The position numbers were made by a program, and so were the translations under genes. From contig WYBC01000002.1 of assembly GCA_011526085.1 (NCBI GenBank), positions 16,001-80,000 on the forward strand: a stretch of DNA of 64,000 nucleotides, given 5' to 3'. The stretch is from Lysobacter sp. Its GTDB lineage: Bacteria > Pseudomonadota > Gammaproteobacteria > Xanthomonadales > Xanthomonadaceae. This document shows positions 32,867 to 42,012 of this stretch, in pieces (positions within the stretch are counted from its first letter, which is position 1; each line of letters starts with the position of its first letter). The notes beneath the pieces were generated by a model. The model did not search any database, was not told where the DNA came from, and was given only the letters and a program-made list of their open reading frames with translations.

Positions 32867-33259
32867 TTACGCGCGCTTTGCGCGCTTCGCCGCGTTGCGC
32901 TTGCGCGCGGGCCGCGCCGGGGCTTCGTCCTCGTCGCGGACGCCAGCGGCCATGCTGCGCGCGACTTCCAGCAGTGCGCCCTGTTGTTTGCTGTTGAGCG
33001 CGCGGTAGGACGCGAGCAGTTCGTGCTCGCCCTTGGTGCGCGCGGGGTCGAGGGTGCTGGCCAGTTCGGACAGCAGTGCGCCCGCCGGCACGCCGAAGGT
33101 GCGGGCGAGGGCGTCGATCTGGTCGCGCCCGGGCATCTTCTCGTCCTTCAGCCAGGCGCTGACGGTGTTGACGCCGGCGCGCGGAATCGCGGTCGCCAGG
33201 TCGGTCACGCTCAGGCCGGTGGCCTTGGTGAGCAGTCGCAAGGTATTGCCGATGGACAT
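32867..33259 (-). CDS. Small XRE-family helix-turn-helix protein
   Basis: A 130-residue protein. The N-terminal helix-turn-helix (about 3-60) includes GLSVTDLATAIPRAGVNTVSAWL. The C-terminus is strongly basic (RPARKRNAAKRAKRA), as in many DNA- or RNA-binding tails. AAGGAG precedes the ATG at 33259, 4 bases after the moaB stop, so the two are probably co-transcribed. Confidence 0.82.
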   Translation of the reverse strand: MSIGNTLRLLTKATGLSVTDLATAIPRAGVNTVSAWLKDEKMPGRDQIDALARTFGVPAGALLSELASTLDPARTKGEHELLASYRALNSKQQGALLEVARSMAAGVRDEDEAPARPARKRNAAKRAKRA

Positions 33260-33263
33260 CGAA

Positions 33264-33782
33264 TCACTCCTTGAGCCGCGGACGCAGCGTGGCGAGATTG
33301 CAGGGGCGGGTGCGCGCGTCGAGCTGGGCGCGGACGATCTTTTCCCAGGCGGTGCGGCACGCGGAGGTGGAGCCGGGGAGGGCGAAGAGGAAGGTGCCGT
33401 TGGCGAGACCGGCGAACGTGCGCGACTGCAGCGTCGACGTGCCGATCTCCTCGAAGCTCAGCGCGCGGAACAGTTCGCCGAAGCCGGGCATCTCCTTGTC
33501 GAGCAGCGGCAGCAGGGCTTCGGGCGTGGAGTCGCGGCCGGTGAAGCCGGTGCCGCCGGTGACGAGGATGCCGTCGGCGGCGGGATCGGCGATCCACTGC
33601 GAGACCTGCGCGCGCAGCCGGTATTTGTCGTCGGGCAGCAGGGCGCGGTCGTGGAGGCGATGGCCGGCGTCGGTGAGGGCGGTGGCGAGATAGTCGCCGG
33701 AGCTGTCTTCGGCGAGGCTGCGCGTGTCGGACACGGTCAGCACGCACAGCGAGAGGGGGATGAACTGTTGGGCTGCGGTCAT
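33264..33782 (-). CDS. moaB: Molybdenum cofactor biosynthesis protein MoaB
   Basis: A 172-residue protein of the MoaB/MogA family, which binds or adenylates molybdopterin. Signature blocks are LTVSDTRSLAEDSSG near the N-terminus and ILVTGGTGFTGRDSTPEAL (about 72-90), with FALPGSTSACR near the end. Length suits MoaB better than MogA. No other molybdenum-cofactor gene lies nearby. Confidence 0.9.
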   Translation of the reverse strand: MTAAQQFIPLSLCVLTVSDTRSLAEDSSGDYLATALTDAGHRLHDRALLPDDKYRLRAQVSQWIADPAADGILVTGGTGFTGRDSTPEALLPLLDKEMPGFGELFRALSFEEIGTSTLQSRTFAGLANGTFLFALPGSTSACRTAWEKIVRAQLDARTRPCNLATLRPRLKE

Positions 33783-33841
33783 GGGCCGCAGGGTAACGCT
33801 TTCGTCCGCGGCGGGCGATGCCCCGCGGTGTGGGTCGGGGC

Positions 33842-34303
33842 TCAGGCCAGCGGCAGGCGGAAGCGCAGGGTCTCGTCGTACTGGCGCCAGCCGTGGCCGC
33901 GGTACAGGGCCTGGGCGTCGTGGTTGTCGGGCATGGTTTCGAGTTCCAGCCGGATCGCACCCTCGCGCTGGCCGTACTCGGCGGCCGCCGACAGCAGCGC
34001 CAGCGCCACGCCGCGACGGCGGGCGCGTTCGGCGACATAGAGGTCGTTGAGCACGAAGACCTTCGCCGCGCGCACCGAAGAGAACATCGGATAGAGCTGG
34101 GTGAAACCGGCCGGCGCGGTGTCCATCACGCCGTCGAGATGGGCGAGGAAGATCGTCGATTCGTTGCGGCTCAACCGCTCGTGCAGGAAGCGCCGCGCGG
34201 TGTCGGGGTCCTGCCGCTGTTCGTAGAAGCTGCGGTAATCGGAGAACAGCGGGACGAGGTCGCCCAGGTCCCCGAGGGTCGCGCGGCGTACGACGACGGT
34301 CAA
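33842..34303 (-). CDS. GNAT-family N-acetyltransferase
   Basis: A 153-residue acetyl-CoA-dependent acyltransferase. The acetyl-CoA-binding loop appears in VLNDLYVAERARRRGVALALL (the RxxGxA element); the C-terminal LETMPDNHDAQALYRGHGW is the usual end motif. No ATG or GTG exists at the domain start. The TTG at 34303 overlaps the upstream lyase stop (TTGA), which supports that start and coupled translation. Substrate unknown; it could modify a sugar or amine linked to the upstream polysaccharide genes, but that rests on position only. Confidence 0.85.
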   Translation of the reverse strand: MTVVVRRATLGDLGDLVPLFSDYRSFYEQRQDPDTARRFLHERLSRNESTIFLAHLDGVMDTAPAGFTQLYPMFSSVRAAKVFVLNDLYVAERARRRGVALALLSAAAEYGQREGAIRLELETMPDNHDAQALYRGHGWRQYDETLRFRLPLA

Positions 34304-36216
34304 GGAGCTTCGCTCAGTTCGACCAGATAGGTCGTGGTGCCGCCGCCGATGTCGATGCGCCAGCCCTTGGTGAATTCGCTGGCATCCGTGGTGTTCCAGT
34401 TGCGCAGGGTGATGGTGGCGTTGGCCGGTTCCAGCACGCGCACGCGCAGCCGGCCGGCGGTGACGGTGCTGCCGCTGACCGTGGGCTGCACCGGCACCTG
34501 CACCTGGAAGAACGCGGTGGTGCCCGCGGCCAGGACGAAGTTGTCGCGCACGGTGAGCTTGCGGTTGGCGAAGTCGAGGTTGCGCGTCCAGCGGGTCAGC
34601 GCGGGATTGCCGCGGTAGGCGGGCGTGAGATCGGAGGCGACCGTCAGCGCGCCGTTCGCGCCGGGGGTGACGGTCATCGTCGAGGTGCTCGGCTCGCACT
34701 GGTGGACGATGCGGTCGTTCGCGGGGCTGCCGCACTGCTGCACGCTCGTGTTGCTCCGTTCGAAGCGCAGCATGTTGTGCACTTCGGTGCCCTGCTGGAT
34801 GCCGCTGCGGCTCCAGATGTTTTCGGTGACGGCCAGCCAGTCGTTCGCGAACAGGGTGAACGCGCCCTGGTCCTGGTGGGCGTGGCTTTCGTTGTATTTG
34901 CCGGTGACGTAGGCCATCCACATCGCGTTGGCGTCCCAGCCGGTGCGTGCGAACAGATGCCCGGTGCCGGTGCCGTTGTAGTACAGCTCGCTCGGCGGTG
35001 CGCCGTTGCTGCCGACCGGCAGCAGGTCGTAGCGGAAATTCGCGCCCTGGCCCATCTGCTGCACCGGAATGCCGGTCAGCCACCAGGTCGCGATGCGCTG
35101 GGCGGTGGCGTCGTTGGTCAGGTGGCGCGCTTCGAGGATCAGGCGGCGGTGGTAGTCGTAGATCTCGGGCACCGAGTTGCGCGACTGGTCGCCGATCGGT
35201 GCGAAATGGGTGCGGGTCGGCACGGTGCCGTGCACCCACCACTTGATGGTGTTGGTGGCGTGCGGATTGGCGTTGGCCAGATCGATGCCGGTGGCGTCCT
35301 TCCACATCCGGTACAGCTCGAACAGGCGCATCTGCGCCGTGCCGTAGCCGGTGCCTTCGAGGCTGCCGCCGGTGGGCATCGCGCGGTAATAGGCTTCGAG
35401 CTTCGGCAGCTTGTCGCTCTGCAGCAGACTCATCCAGGTGGCGCTGCGCGAAGCCAGCGCCCAAGACATCGTCGCCTCGATGAAGCTGTAGTGATAGTTG
35501 TTGCCCGGGTTGTCGACCGACCAGCCGCTCCATGGATGCGAGACCGCGCCCCAGCGGGCGTTCTGGTAGTTCCAGACGTTCCAGATCGCCTGTTCGGCGT
35601 ACGCGGCCCAGCGCTGGCGCTGGCCGGCGGTGAGGCGCGCGCTGCAGGTGTCGTAGGTCATCGCCAGGTCGGCGATCATCGGACCGACTTCGAGATAGGA
35701 ATCGGCGGCGATCTCGGGGCGCTGCCCGGCCGCGATCGCGGTCTCGGCCCGCGCGACGTGCTGTTCGACCATCGTGACCGCGTGGTTGCAGTATTTGACG
35801 TCGCGGGTGATGCGGAACATCAGCGCGGAGTCGCGGGCTTCGTAGGCGTAGCCCGGGCTGCCGTTCACCGCGTTGTCGACCCAGGTGCGGAACCGTGTGT
35901 ACGGCGTGCGCGCGGTGTCGACGTAGGTCAGGTTCATCGGAATGTGCAGCACCTGCGAGGCCGAGAGCCGACCGGTGTTGCGGCTGGGCGCGGCGGTGCG
36001 CGCGCCCGGGAGACGACCCGCGATGCGTTCGACGCCGGCCAGCGGCTTGCGCTCGGCTTCGGCGAAGCGCGCGCGGAGCTCGCGCATCAGCGTCATCGGC
36101 CCGGCGATGGCGATGCCGGCGGTCGCGACCGCGACGGCGAGAAGCGCCAGCCTGCCGAGTCGGCGGGAGGCGGCAGGGCGGGCGACGGCATCGGGGGAGG
36201 GGCGGCGCTTGGGCAT
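34300..36216 (-). CDS. Heparinase II/III-like exported protein, paralogue 2
   Basis: A 638-residue protein with an N-terminal membrane anchor or signal (about 18-39, LGRLALLAVAVATAGIAIAG). An alpha-helical toroid-like region (about 95-430) is followed by a beta-sandwich region containing NESHAHQDQGAFTLFANDW, which matches the heparinase II/III C-terminal motif, and later SGIQQGTEVHNMLRFE. The family cleaves uronic-acid-containing polysaccharides by beta-elimination. It is a close paralogue of the gene at 36483 and the last lyase of the export module. The 266-bp gap upstream (36217-36482) may carry its own promoter. Substrate unknown. Confidence 0.8.
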   Translation of the reverse strand: MPKRRPSPDAVARPAASRRLGRLALLAVAVATAGIAIAGPMTLMRELRARFAEAERKPLAGVERIAGRLPGARTAAPSRNTGRLSASQVLHIPMNLTYVDTARTPYTRFRTWVDNAVNGSPGYAYEARDSALMFRITRDVKYCNHAVTMVEQHVARAETAIAAGQRPEIAADSYLEVGPMIADLAMTYDTCSARLTAGQRQRWAAYAEQAIWNVWNYQNARWGAVSHPWSGWSVDNPGNNYHYSFIEATMSWALASRSATWMSLLQSDKLPKLEAYYRAMPTGGSLEGTGYGTAQMRLFELYRMWKDATGIDLANANPHATNTIKWWVHGTVPTRTHFAPIGDQSRNSVPEIYDYHRRLILEARHLTNDATAQRIATWWLTGIPVQQMGQGANFRYDLLPVGSNGAPPSELYYNGTGTGHLFARTGWDANAMWMAYVTGKYNESHAHQDQGAFTLFANDWLAVTENIWSRSGIQQGTEVHNMLRFERSNTSVQQCGSPANDRIVHQCEPSTSTMTVTPGANGALTVASDLTPAYRGNPALTRWTRNLDFANRKLTVRDNFVLAAGTTAFFQVQVPVQPTVSGSTVTAGRLRVRVLEPANATITLRNWNTTDASEFTKGWRIDIGGGTTTYLVELSEAP

Positions 36217-36482
36217 GGCGTGGGCTCGAATCTCGCATCCGTGGCGATCGTGTGTCGTTCGCGCCCCCTGGCGCACCCGGTCCTGTCCTGTCGCGACCGT
36301 GGTGCAGCGCGTCCTGCGGAACGGCCGGCGGACCGGACGTTCCGGCAACCGCTCCGATCCGGCGGCGGCAACCTGAATCGAGTATGGCGATGCGATCCGC
36401 GCCGAAGTGTGACGGGCCGGACTGTTGCGACAGCCTCCGACAGAAAGTGTGAATTCTGTCTCAGGCGAAAGTCAGGCGTCGT

Positions 36483-38351
36483 TCAGTTTGAGCTGTCTTC
36501 TTCAAGCTCGACGACGTAAGTGTCCGTCCCGCCTGCGATATCCAGACGCCAGCCGCTGCGGAATTCGGCGCTGTCGACGCTGCGCCAGTCCATGGCGGCG
36601 AGGGTGGCCCCGGCCGGGGCGACGACCCGGACCCGCAGCCGGCCGGCGACGGCAGTCTGCCCGTCGATCCGGGGTTCGGACGGCAACTGCAGCTGGAACA
36701 CCGCTCGGGTGCCGGCTTCCAGCGCGAACCGGTCCTCCACCCGCAGCCGGCGGCCGCCGAAATCGAGACGCCGGGTCCAGCGCCGCACCGGCGACTCCGA
36801 CCCGTAGGCCGCGGCGAGATCCGCGTCCACGCGCAGGCCGCCGTCGGCGGCGGGCGTCACGGTCATCGTCGACCGGGTGGGTTCGCACTGGTGGACCACG
36901 CGGTCGTCCGGCGGCGCGTGGCACTGCCGGGCGATCGGCGTCGCCCGTTCGAAGCGCAGCACGCTGTGGGTTTCGGTGCCCTGCTGGATGCCGCTGTGGC
37001 TCCAGATGTTCTCGCTGACCGTCAGCCAGTCGCGCGCGAACAGGGTGAAGCCGCCCTGTTCCTGGTGCGCGTGGCTTTCGTTGTAGGGGCCGGCGACGAA
37101 CGCCAGCCACATCGCGTCGCGGTCCCAGCCGCTGCGCGCGAACAGATGACCGGTGCCCGCGGCGTGATGGAAGATCGGTCCGGTGGCGGGCGCCACGGGC
37201 GCCGGCGTCTTCGCATCGCCCGCGGGGAGCAGATCGTGCGCGGTATTGAAGCCGTTGCTCATCTGCGTCATCGAGATCCGGTGCAACCACCACGACGCCA
37301 GCGCCTGCGAGGACGCGTCCCGGCTCAGCGCGCGCGCTTCCAGCACCAGGCGGCGGTGGTAGTCGTACAGCTCCGGCACCGAGTTGCGCGATTGATCGCC
37401 GATCGGCGCGAAGCGATCCAGCGTCGGTACCGTGGCGTGGACCCAGTAGGCGATGGTGTCGTCCGCGTGCGGACTGGTGTTGGCGATGTCCTCGCCGGTG
37501 GCGTCGCGCCACAGCCGGTACAGCGCGAACAGGCGCATGTGCGCGGCGCCGTAGCCGGTGCCTTCCAGACTGCCGCCGCCGGGCAATCCTGCGAAATAAT
37601 CGATCAGCGGCGGGATCTTCTCTTCGTTGAGGAAGCTCATCCATTCGTCGTTGCCGCTGGCCAGCGCCCAGTACAGCGTCGCCTCGACGAAGCTGTAGTA
37701 GTAATTGTTGCCGGGATTGTCGACGGACCAGCCGGTCCATGGCCGCGGGCGGCCGCCCCAGTGCGCGCGCAGGTGATGCCAGACGTTCCACACCGCCTGT
37801 TCGGCGAACGCGGACCAGCGCGCGCGTTGCGCATCGTCGATCCGGTCGCGGCAGGCGTCGAGCGTCATCGACAGCGCGGCGATGCGCGGGCCGACTTCCA
37901 GATACGAATCGCCGGCGATCTCCGGCGCACGGCCGCCGGCGATCGCGGCTTCGGCGTCGGCGACTTCCTTTTCCACCATCCGGACCGCGAGTCCGCAGTA
38001 TTCCGGTTTCGGATCGAGCCGGTACAGCAGCGCCGCGTCGTAGGCGGAGAAGGCGTAGCCGGGCTGGCCGGCTACCGCGCTGCCGACCCAGCGCCGGAAC
38101 CGGTCGTAGGCCGGAGAGGTTCGGTCGACATACGACAGATCCAGCGGGATGCCGGGTTCGATCGGCGGCAGCGGTTTGCGCGCGATGGATGGCGTGGTCG
38201 TGGCCGCGGATGCGCCCGCGGCGTGCGCGTCGCCGACCGCGGCGTTCGCGCCGGTCCGCGGGTTGCAGGCGGCCGCGATCGCGCCGATCGCGAAGACCGA
38301 CAGTACCCGCAGCGCGAGCTTCGCCGATGGGGAACGAGGGCCTGCGCGCAT
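36483..38351 (-). CDS. Heparinase II/III-like lipoprotein, paralogue 1
   Basis: A 622-residue protein with a lipobox (IAAAC, Cys29), so predicted to be lipid-anchored in the outer or inner membrane. Same architecture as paralogue 2: helical domain with WSVDNPGNNYYYSF, GGSLEGTGYGAAHMRLF and FAPIGDQSRNSVPELYDYH, then NESHAHQEQGGFTLFARDW. It could degrade or trim the polysaccharide exported by this locus. The ATG at 38351 lies 2 bases after the stop of the barrel gene, so it belongs to that operon. Confidence 0.82.
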   Translation of the reverse strand: MRAGPRSPSAKLALRVLSVFAIGAIAAACNPRTGANAAVGDAHAAGASAATTTPSIARKPLPPIEPGIPLDLSYVDRTSPAYDRFRRWVGSAVAGQPGYAFSAYDAALLYRLDPKPEYCGLAVRMVEKEVADAEAAIAGGRAPEIAGDSYLEVGPRIAALSMTLDACRDRIDDAQRARWSAFAEQAVWNVWHHLRAHWGGRPRPWTGWSVDNPGNNYYYSFVEATLYWALASGNDEWMSFLNEEKIPPLIDYFAGLPGGGSLEGTGYGAAHMRLFALYRLWRDATGEDIANTSPHADDTIAYWVHATVPTLDRFAPIGDQSRNSVPELYDYHRRLVLEARALSRDASSQALASWWLHRISMTQMSNGFNTAHDLLPAGDAKTPAPVAPATGPIFHHAAGTGHLFARSGWDRDAMWLAFVAGPYNESHAHQEQGGFTLFARDWLTVSENIWSHSGIQQGTETHSVLRFERATPIARQCHAPPDDRVVHQCEPTRSTMTVTPAADGGLRVDADLAAAYGSESPVRRWTRRLDFGGRRLRVEDRFALEAGTRAVFQLQLPSEPRIDGQTAVAGRLRVRVVAPAGATLAAMDWRSVDSAEFRSGWRLDIAGGTDTYVVELEEDSSN

Positions 38352-38353
38352 GG

Positions 38354-39667
38354 TCAGCGGTTGCTGTAACTGAAGGTGAGGTTGAACACGTTCTGGGCCG
38401 CATCCTGGCCGCTGGCGGTGCTGCTGCGTTCGTAGCGGCCGAGGTTGAGCATCGCGCTCCAGTGGCGGGTCCAGTCGAGGCGCGCGAACACGCCGTAGCG
38501 CCGGGTTTCGTCTTCGCGCGCCAGACGGATGTATTCGTTGTGATCGAGCGCGGCCGAGACGCCGAGCATCAGGTTGCGGCGCGCGCGCCAGGACGCTTCG
38601 AAGCCGCTGCCGTAGCCGTTCTGGTCGAACTGGTCGGTGTCCTCGTAGCGGATCCGGTCCAGATACGGCGAGACGTTCACGGTCCAGCGCGTGGCGGTCC
38701 ACGTGTATTCGGCGTCGAGCCTGCGTTCGAGATAGGGCGAGGCGTTGACCACGGTGTCGCCTGCGGCCACGCCCGTGGGCGGTCCTGCGTCTTCGCCGAT
38801 CTCGGCGAGACTGTCGGCGGCCACGTCGGAGAACTGGCTGGTGAGGCTCGCCTCGAAGCGATGCAGATCGCTCGGCCGCCAGGTCAGCGACGTGCGCAGC
38901 AACGGGTCGCTGCGCGCATCGGCGAAGCCCGGCAGCGGGTTGCGGTAGCGCAATCGCGAATAGCCGGCGTCCACCGCCAGATCCACGCGGTTGAGGGTGC
39001 GCGACCAGCGCACGAACAGTTCCGAACGGGTGTAGTCGCGGGCCACGGTGTCGCGCTCGAAATCCACGCGCTGGTGCTGCGCGTTGAAGGCCAGGCGGCT
39101 GGTCGGGCTGAGCCGCCTGATCGCGCGCAACGCGATTTCGTTGCGTTCGGAATTGAATTCGTCGGTGATCTCCGCTTCGCTGCGGATGTGGCGCAGTTCG
39201 CCGACGCCGCGCCAGCCGTCGCCCCATTCGAAGCTGAGCGTGGGTCCGGCCGAGAGCACGTTCACCTGCTGCCGGTTGCCCGGCGAATCCGGCGCGAGCG
39301 TGTCCACCGGCTGCAGGGTCAGGTTGTCGACCACCGAGAAGCTCAGGCGTTCGGGGATCGCCACCCAGTTGACGCGGCCGACGAGCGTGGCGTCGACGCT
39401 GTCGTCGAAGCGATCGTCGCCGTAGCGGCGATATTCGGTGCGGCCGGTGACCCGCGCCTGCAGCACCGAGGTGTCGTGCACGATCTCGAAGCCGAGCCCG
39501 GGACGCAGCAGGGTGATGGCGATCGGATCGGCGGGCGTGAGCAGCAGGTTGTCGTTGCGTTCGATCGCCAGATCGACGATGTAGTCGACGCGCAGCGCCA
39601 GTGCGGCGTTCGGTGCGGCGCCGGCGGCGACGGCGAGCGCCGCGAGGCAGAGGCGTTTGCGATGCAT
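38354..39667 (-). CDS. Outer-membrane beta-barrel protein of an EPS locus
   Basis: A 437-residue exported protein with signal peptide (about 1-24) and repeated amphipathic beta-strands with aromatic girdle residues, ending in NVFNLTFSYSNR. Size, predicted barrel and position right after Wza/Wzz/kinase-type genes resemble the outer-membrane protein of PEP-CTERM/exosortase-linked polysaccharide loci (TIGR03016-like). It may be a secretin-independent pore or an anchor for the export complex. Starts 18 bases after the kinase-like gene. Confidence 0.8.
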   Translation of the reverse strand: MHRKRLCLAALAVAAGAAPNAALALRVDYIVDLAIERNDNLLLTPADPIAITLLRPGLGFEIVHDTSVLQARVTGRTEYRRYGDDRFDDSVDATLVGRVNWVAIPERLSFSVVDNLTLQPVDTLAPDSPGNRQQVNVLSAGPTLSFEWGDGWRGVGELRHIRSEAEITDEFNSERNEIALRAIRRLSPTSRLAFNAQHQRVDFERDTVARDYTRSELFVRWSRTLNRVDLAVDAGYSRLRYRNPLPGFADARSDPLLRTSLTWRPSDLHRFEASLTSQFSDVAADSLAEIGEDAGPPTGVAAGDTVVNASPYLERRLDAEYTWTATRWTVNVSPYLDRIRYEDTDQFDQNGYGSGFEASWRARRNLMLGVSAALDHNEYIRLAREDETRRYGVFARLDWTRHWSAMLNLGRYERSSTASGQDAAQNVFNLTFSYSNR

Positions 39668-39685
39668 GCGGCCTCCGTGGGCGCC

Positions 39686-40423
39686 TCAGGGGCGCCGGTT
39701 GAACACCACGCCGGCGAATTTCTCCGGCGGGAAACTGGCGACGGCCTTGTCGATGGCTTCGGTGCCGACCTGGCCGTAACCGACGACCAGCACCACCAGA
39801 TCGGCGAGATCGGACAGGATCCGCGCGTCCGGCGAGCCCTGCACGGGCGAGCCGTCGAGGATGAGGTGGCGGTTGCCCTGGTGCGCGCGCAGCGAATCGA
39901 TCATCGCGCGCATGCGGAAGGCGCTGAAACTTTCGCCCGGCGTCTCGCGGATGCGGCCGGCGGGAATCAGTTTCAGCCGCGGTACGCCGGTGGGATAGAC
40001 CACGTCGTCGAGCGACAGCGCGTCGTTCTCGAGATAGTCGATCAGCCCCCCGCGCTCCGCCGAGACCTGCAGCGCGTCGCCCTGCGCCGGATGGGTGGCG
40101 TCGCAGTCGATCAGCAGCGCCTGCTTGGTGTCGTCGAAGGCGAAGGCCGCGGCGAGATTGCGCGCGACGTAACTGCCGCCGCAGCCATGGCGCACCGGCG
40201 CCACCAGGGTGACGAAATTCCGGCTCTCGCCCTGCGGGCCGCCGGCGAGCGCGATCAGCCGCGTGCGCAGTTCACGGAAGGCGTCCGCATGCACGCGCAC
40301 GGATTCGTGGCGATGGATCAGGCGGCGCTCTTCCAGCTGGCGCGTGGTCAGCGCCTGCTCCTGCCGCGCGCCGGCCAGGGGAAGGCGGTGCTCGCGGTGG
40401 TCGTCGCGGTCGTGGTCGTTCAT
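39686..40423 (-). CDS. BY-kinase-like polysaccharide regulator with degenerate Walker A
   Basis: A 245-residue cytosolic protein of the CpsD/CapB P-loop family that normally autophosphorylates on tyrosine and controls Wzc/Wzz. Walker A' (ALLIDCD, Asp106) and Walker B (HLILDGS, Asp190) are recognisable. The Walker A loop reads RHGCGGSYVARNL (78-90), with Gly83 where the essential Lys should be. No Tyr-rich tail exists; it ends FNRRP. It may be a catalytically dead assembly partner. ATGA overlap with the Wzz-like gene. Confidence 0.8.
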   Translation of the reverse strand: MNDHDRDDHREHRLPLAGARQEQALTTRQLEERRLIHRHESVRVHADAFRELRTRLIALAGGPQGESRNFVTLVAPVRHGCGGSYVARNLAAAFAFDDTKQALLIDCDATHPAQGDALQVSAERGGLIDYLENDALSLDDVVYPTGVPRLKLIPAGRIRETPGESFSAFRMRAMIDSLRAHQGNRHLILDGSPVQGSPDARILSDLADLVVLVVGYGQVGTEAIDKAVASFPPEKFAGVVFNRRP

Positions 40424-42012
40424 GCGTGCATCTGCTTGAAAAGGTAGACCAGTCCGTAGGCGAGGATCACCGATCCGAGGATCGAGGCGCTGAGCGAGAT
40501 CCGCGCGAATTCGCGGCGACGGTCGCGCGGGGTGCGATAGCCCGGAACCACGGTGAGCACCGGATAGTTGCCCTGGCGTTCGATCTGGCCGGGTGCGCGC
40601 ACGCGCGGGTCGAAGCGCACCAGCAGGAACAGCAGGCCCAGCGGCACCGCCACCGCGGCCGCCAGCCCGCCCAGCGCGAAATGCATGAAGCGCAGGCCGC
40701 TGGGACGCAGCGGCATCTGCGCCGGATCCTGGATGCGCATGGTCAGGCCGCGGCGTTCGCGATCGAGCTCCATCGACACCCGCGCGTTCTCGCGCCGGCG
40801 CAGCATGTCCTGGTAGATGTCGCGGTTCACTTCGTAATCGCGGGTGAGTTCGGCCAGCGTGCTCTCGGACGCGGCGATGCGCCGGCTGCGGCCGAGTTCG
40901 CCGTCGAGCAGCCCTTCGGACGCCGACATGCGCGACTGGATCGCGGCGATCTCGCGCCGGGTTTCGGCGAGACGGCTGCGCAGTTCCTGGTACATCGGGT
41001 TGACCCGCGCTTCGGCCTCGTTGCGCGTGCCCGGCTGCTGGCGACGGTTCTGGTCTTCCGCCATCGCGGTCTGGATGTCGGCCATCTGGTGGCGGATGCG
41101 CACCACGTCGGGATGCTTGTCGGTATAGCTCAGCAGCAGGGTGTCGAGCTGGTTCTGCAGTTCCAGCAACTGCGTGCGGTACAGCGTTTCGCGGGTCTGC
41201 ACCGAGGTCACCGCCGATTCGCCGGACAACTGCGACGCCAGCGCGTCCTCGCGCGAGCGCAGCTCCATCAGGCTCATGCGCGTCTGCTCGACCTGGGTGC
41301 GCAGCGCGCCGATCCGGGTGGTGACGTCGGTGGCGCTGCCCGGCTGCGCGTCCGCGTTCGCGGAGCGGTAGTCCTGCAGGTTCGCTTCGGCCTCGGTGAG
41401 CTTGCGGTGGTAGTCCGCCACCTGCTTGTCGATGAATTCGTAGGCTTCGCGGCTCTCGCGTTCCTTGCTGGCGAGGCTTTCCTCGATCAGCAGGTTCGCC
41501 ATCGCCTCGGCGACCTTGAATGCGCGTTCCGCATCGTTGTCGTGGTAGGTGATCTGGACCAGATTCTCGCGGGCGTTGGTGATCTGGGTGCGATCGCGGA
41601 TCTGTTCGATCAATTTTTCCTGCACCGCCGCCGACGGCCGGTCGGCCATCCAGCCGCCGGCCTCCAGCACCTGGCTCATCACCCTGCGCCCGAACACCAC
41701 GGTCCGCGCCAGACCGGCGCGGTCCACGGCGCGGGTGGCATGGGCGCGGTTTTCGAGCAGCGGCTGGATGATGTCGCTTTCCTGCGCCAGCACCGAGGTC
41801 GAGGCCACGTACTTGCGCGGCAGCAGGAACAGTCCGGCGAGCAGCGCGAGCAGCGCGATCACGGCGAAGATCGACACCAGCACCAGCTGGTAACGCCGCG
41901 CTTCGTGCAGCAGCGCCGGAATCAGTTCGTTGGGGGCGAGCGCCGACGCGGCGCCCTGCGCACCGGCGCGCGCGGCCGGCGTGCGCCGCAGCGGCAACAT
42001 CGGCGTGCTCAT
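40420..42012 (-). CDS. Wzz/GumC-like polysaccharide chain-length and export protein
   Basis: A 530-residue inner-membrane protein. First transmembrane helix about 45-66 (LVLVSIFAVIALLALLAGLF), a long periplasmic coiled-coil region (about 150-430), then a Pro-rich motif (PAQMPLRPSG) before a second hydrophobic stretch (MHFALGGLAAAVAVPLGLLF) and a possible third near the end. It should bridge the membrane to the Wza-like channel and set chain length. Separate kinase domain is encoded next. Start overlaps the upstream stop by one base (TGATG). Confidence 0.9.
   Translation of the reverse strand: MSTPMLPLRRTPAARAGAQGAASALAPNELIPALLHEARRYQLVLVSIFAVIALLALLAGLFLLPRKYVASTSVLAQESDIIQPLLENRAHATRAVDRAGLARTVVFGRRVMSQVLEAGGWMADRPSAAVQEKLIEQIRDRTQITNARENLVQITYHDNDAERAFKVAEAMANLLIEESLASKERESREAYEFIDKQVADYHRKLTEAEANLQDYRSANADAQPGSATDVTTRIGALRTQVEQTRMSLMELRSREDALASQLSGESAVTSVQTRETLYRTQLLELQNQLDTLLLSYTDKHPDVVRIRHQMADIQTAMAEDQNRRQQPGTRNEAEARVNPMYQELRSRLAETRREIAAIQSRMSASEGLLDGELGRSRRIAASESTLAELTRDYEVNRDIYQDMLRRRENARVSMELDRERRGLTMRIQDPAQMPLRPSGLRFMHFALGGLAAAVAVPLGLLFLLVRFDPRVRAPGQIERQGNYPVLTVVPGYRTPRDRRREFARISLSASILGSVILAYGLVYLFKQMHA

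Noticed and set aside
36483..39227. A single 914-residue gene covering lyase paralogue 1 and part of the barrel gene
   Set aside because: The upstream part of that frame is out of phase with the barrel gene, and the lipobox signal peptide clearly begins at 38351.
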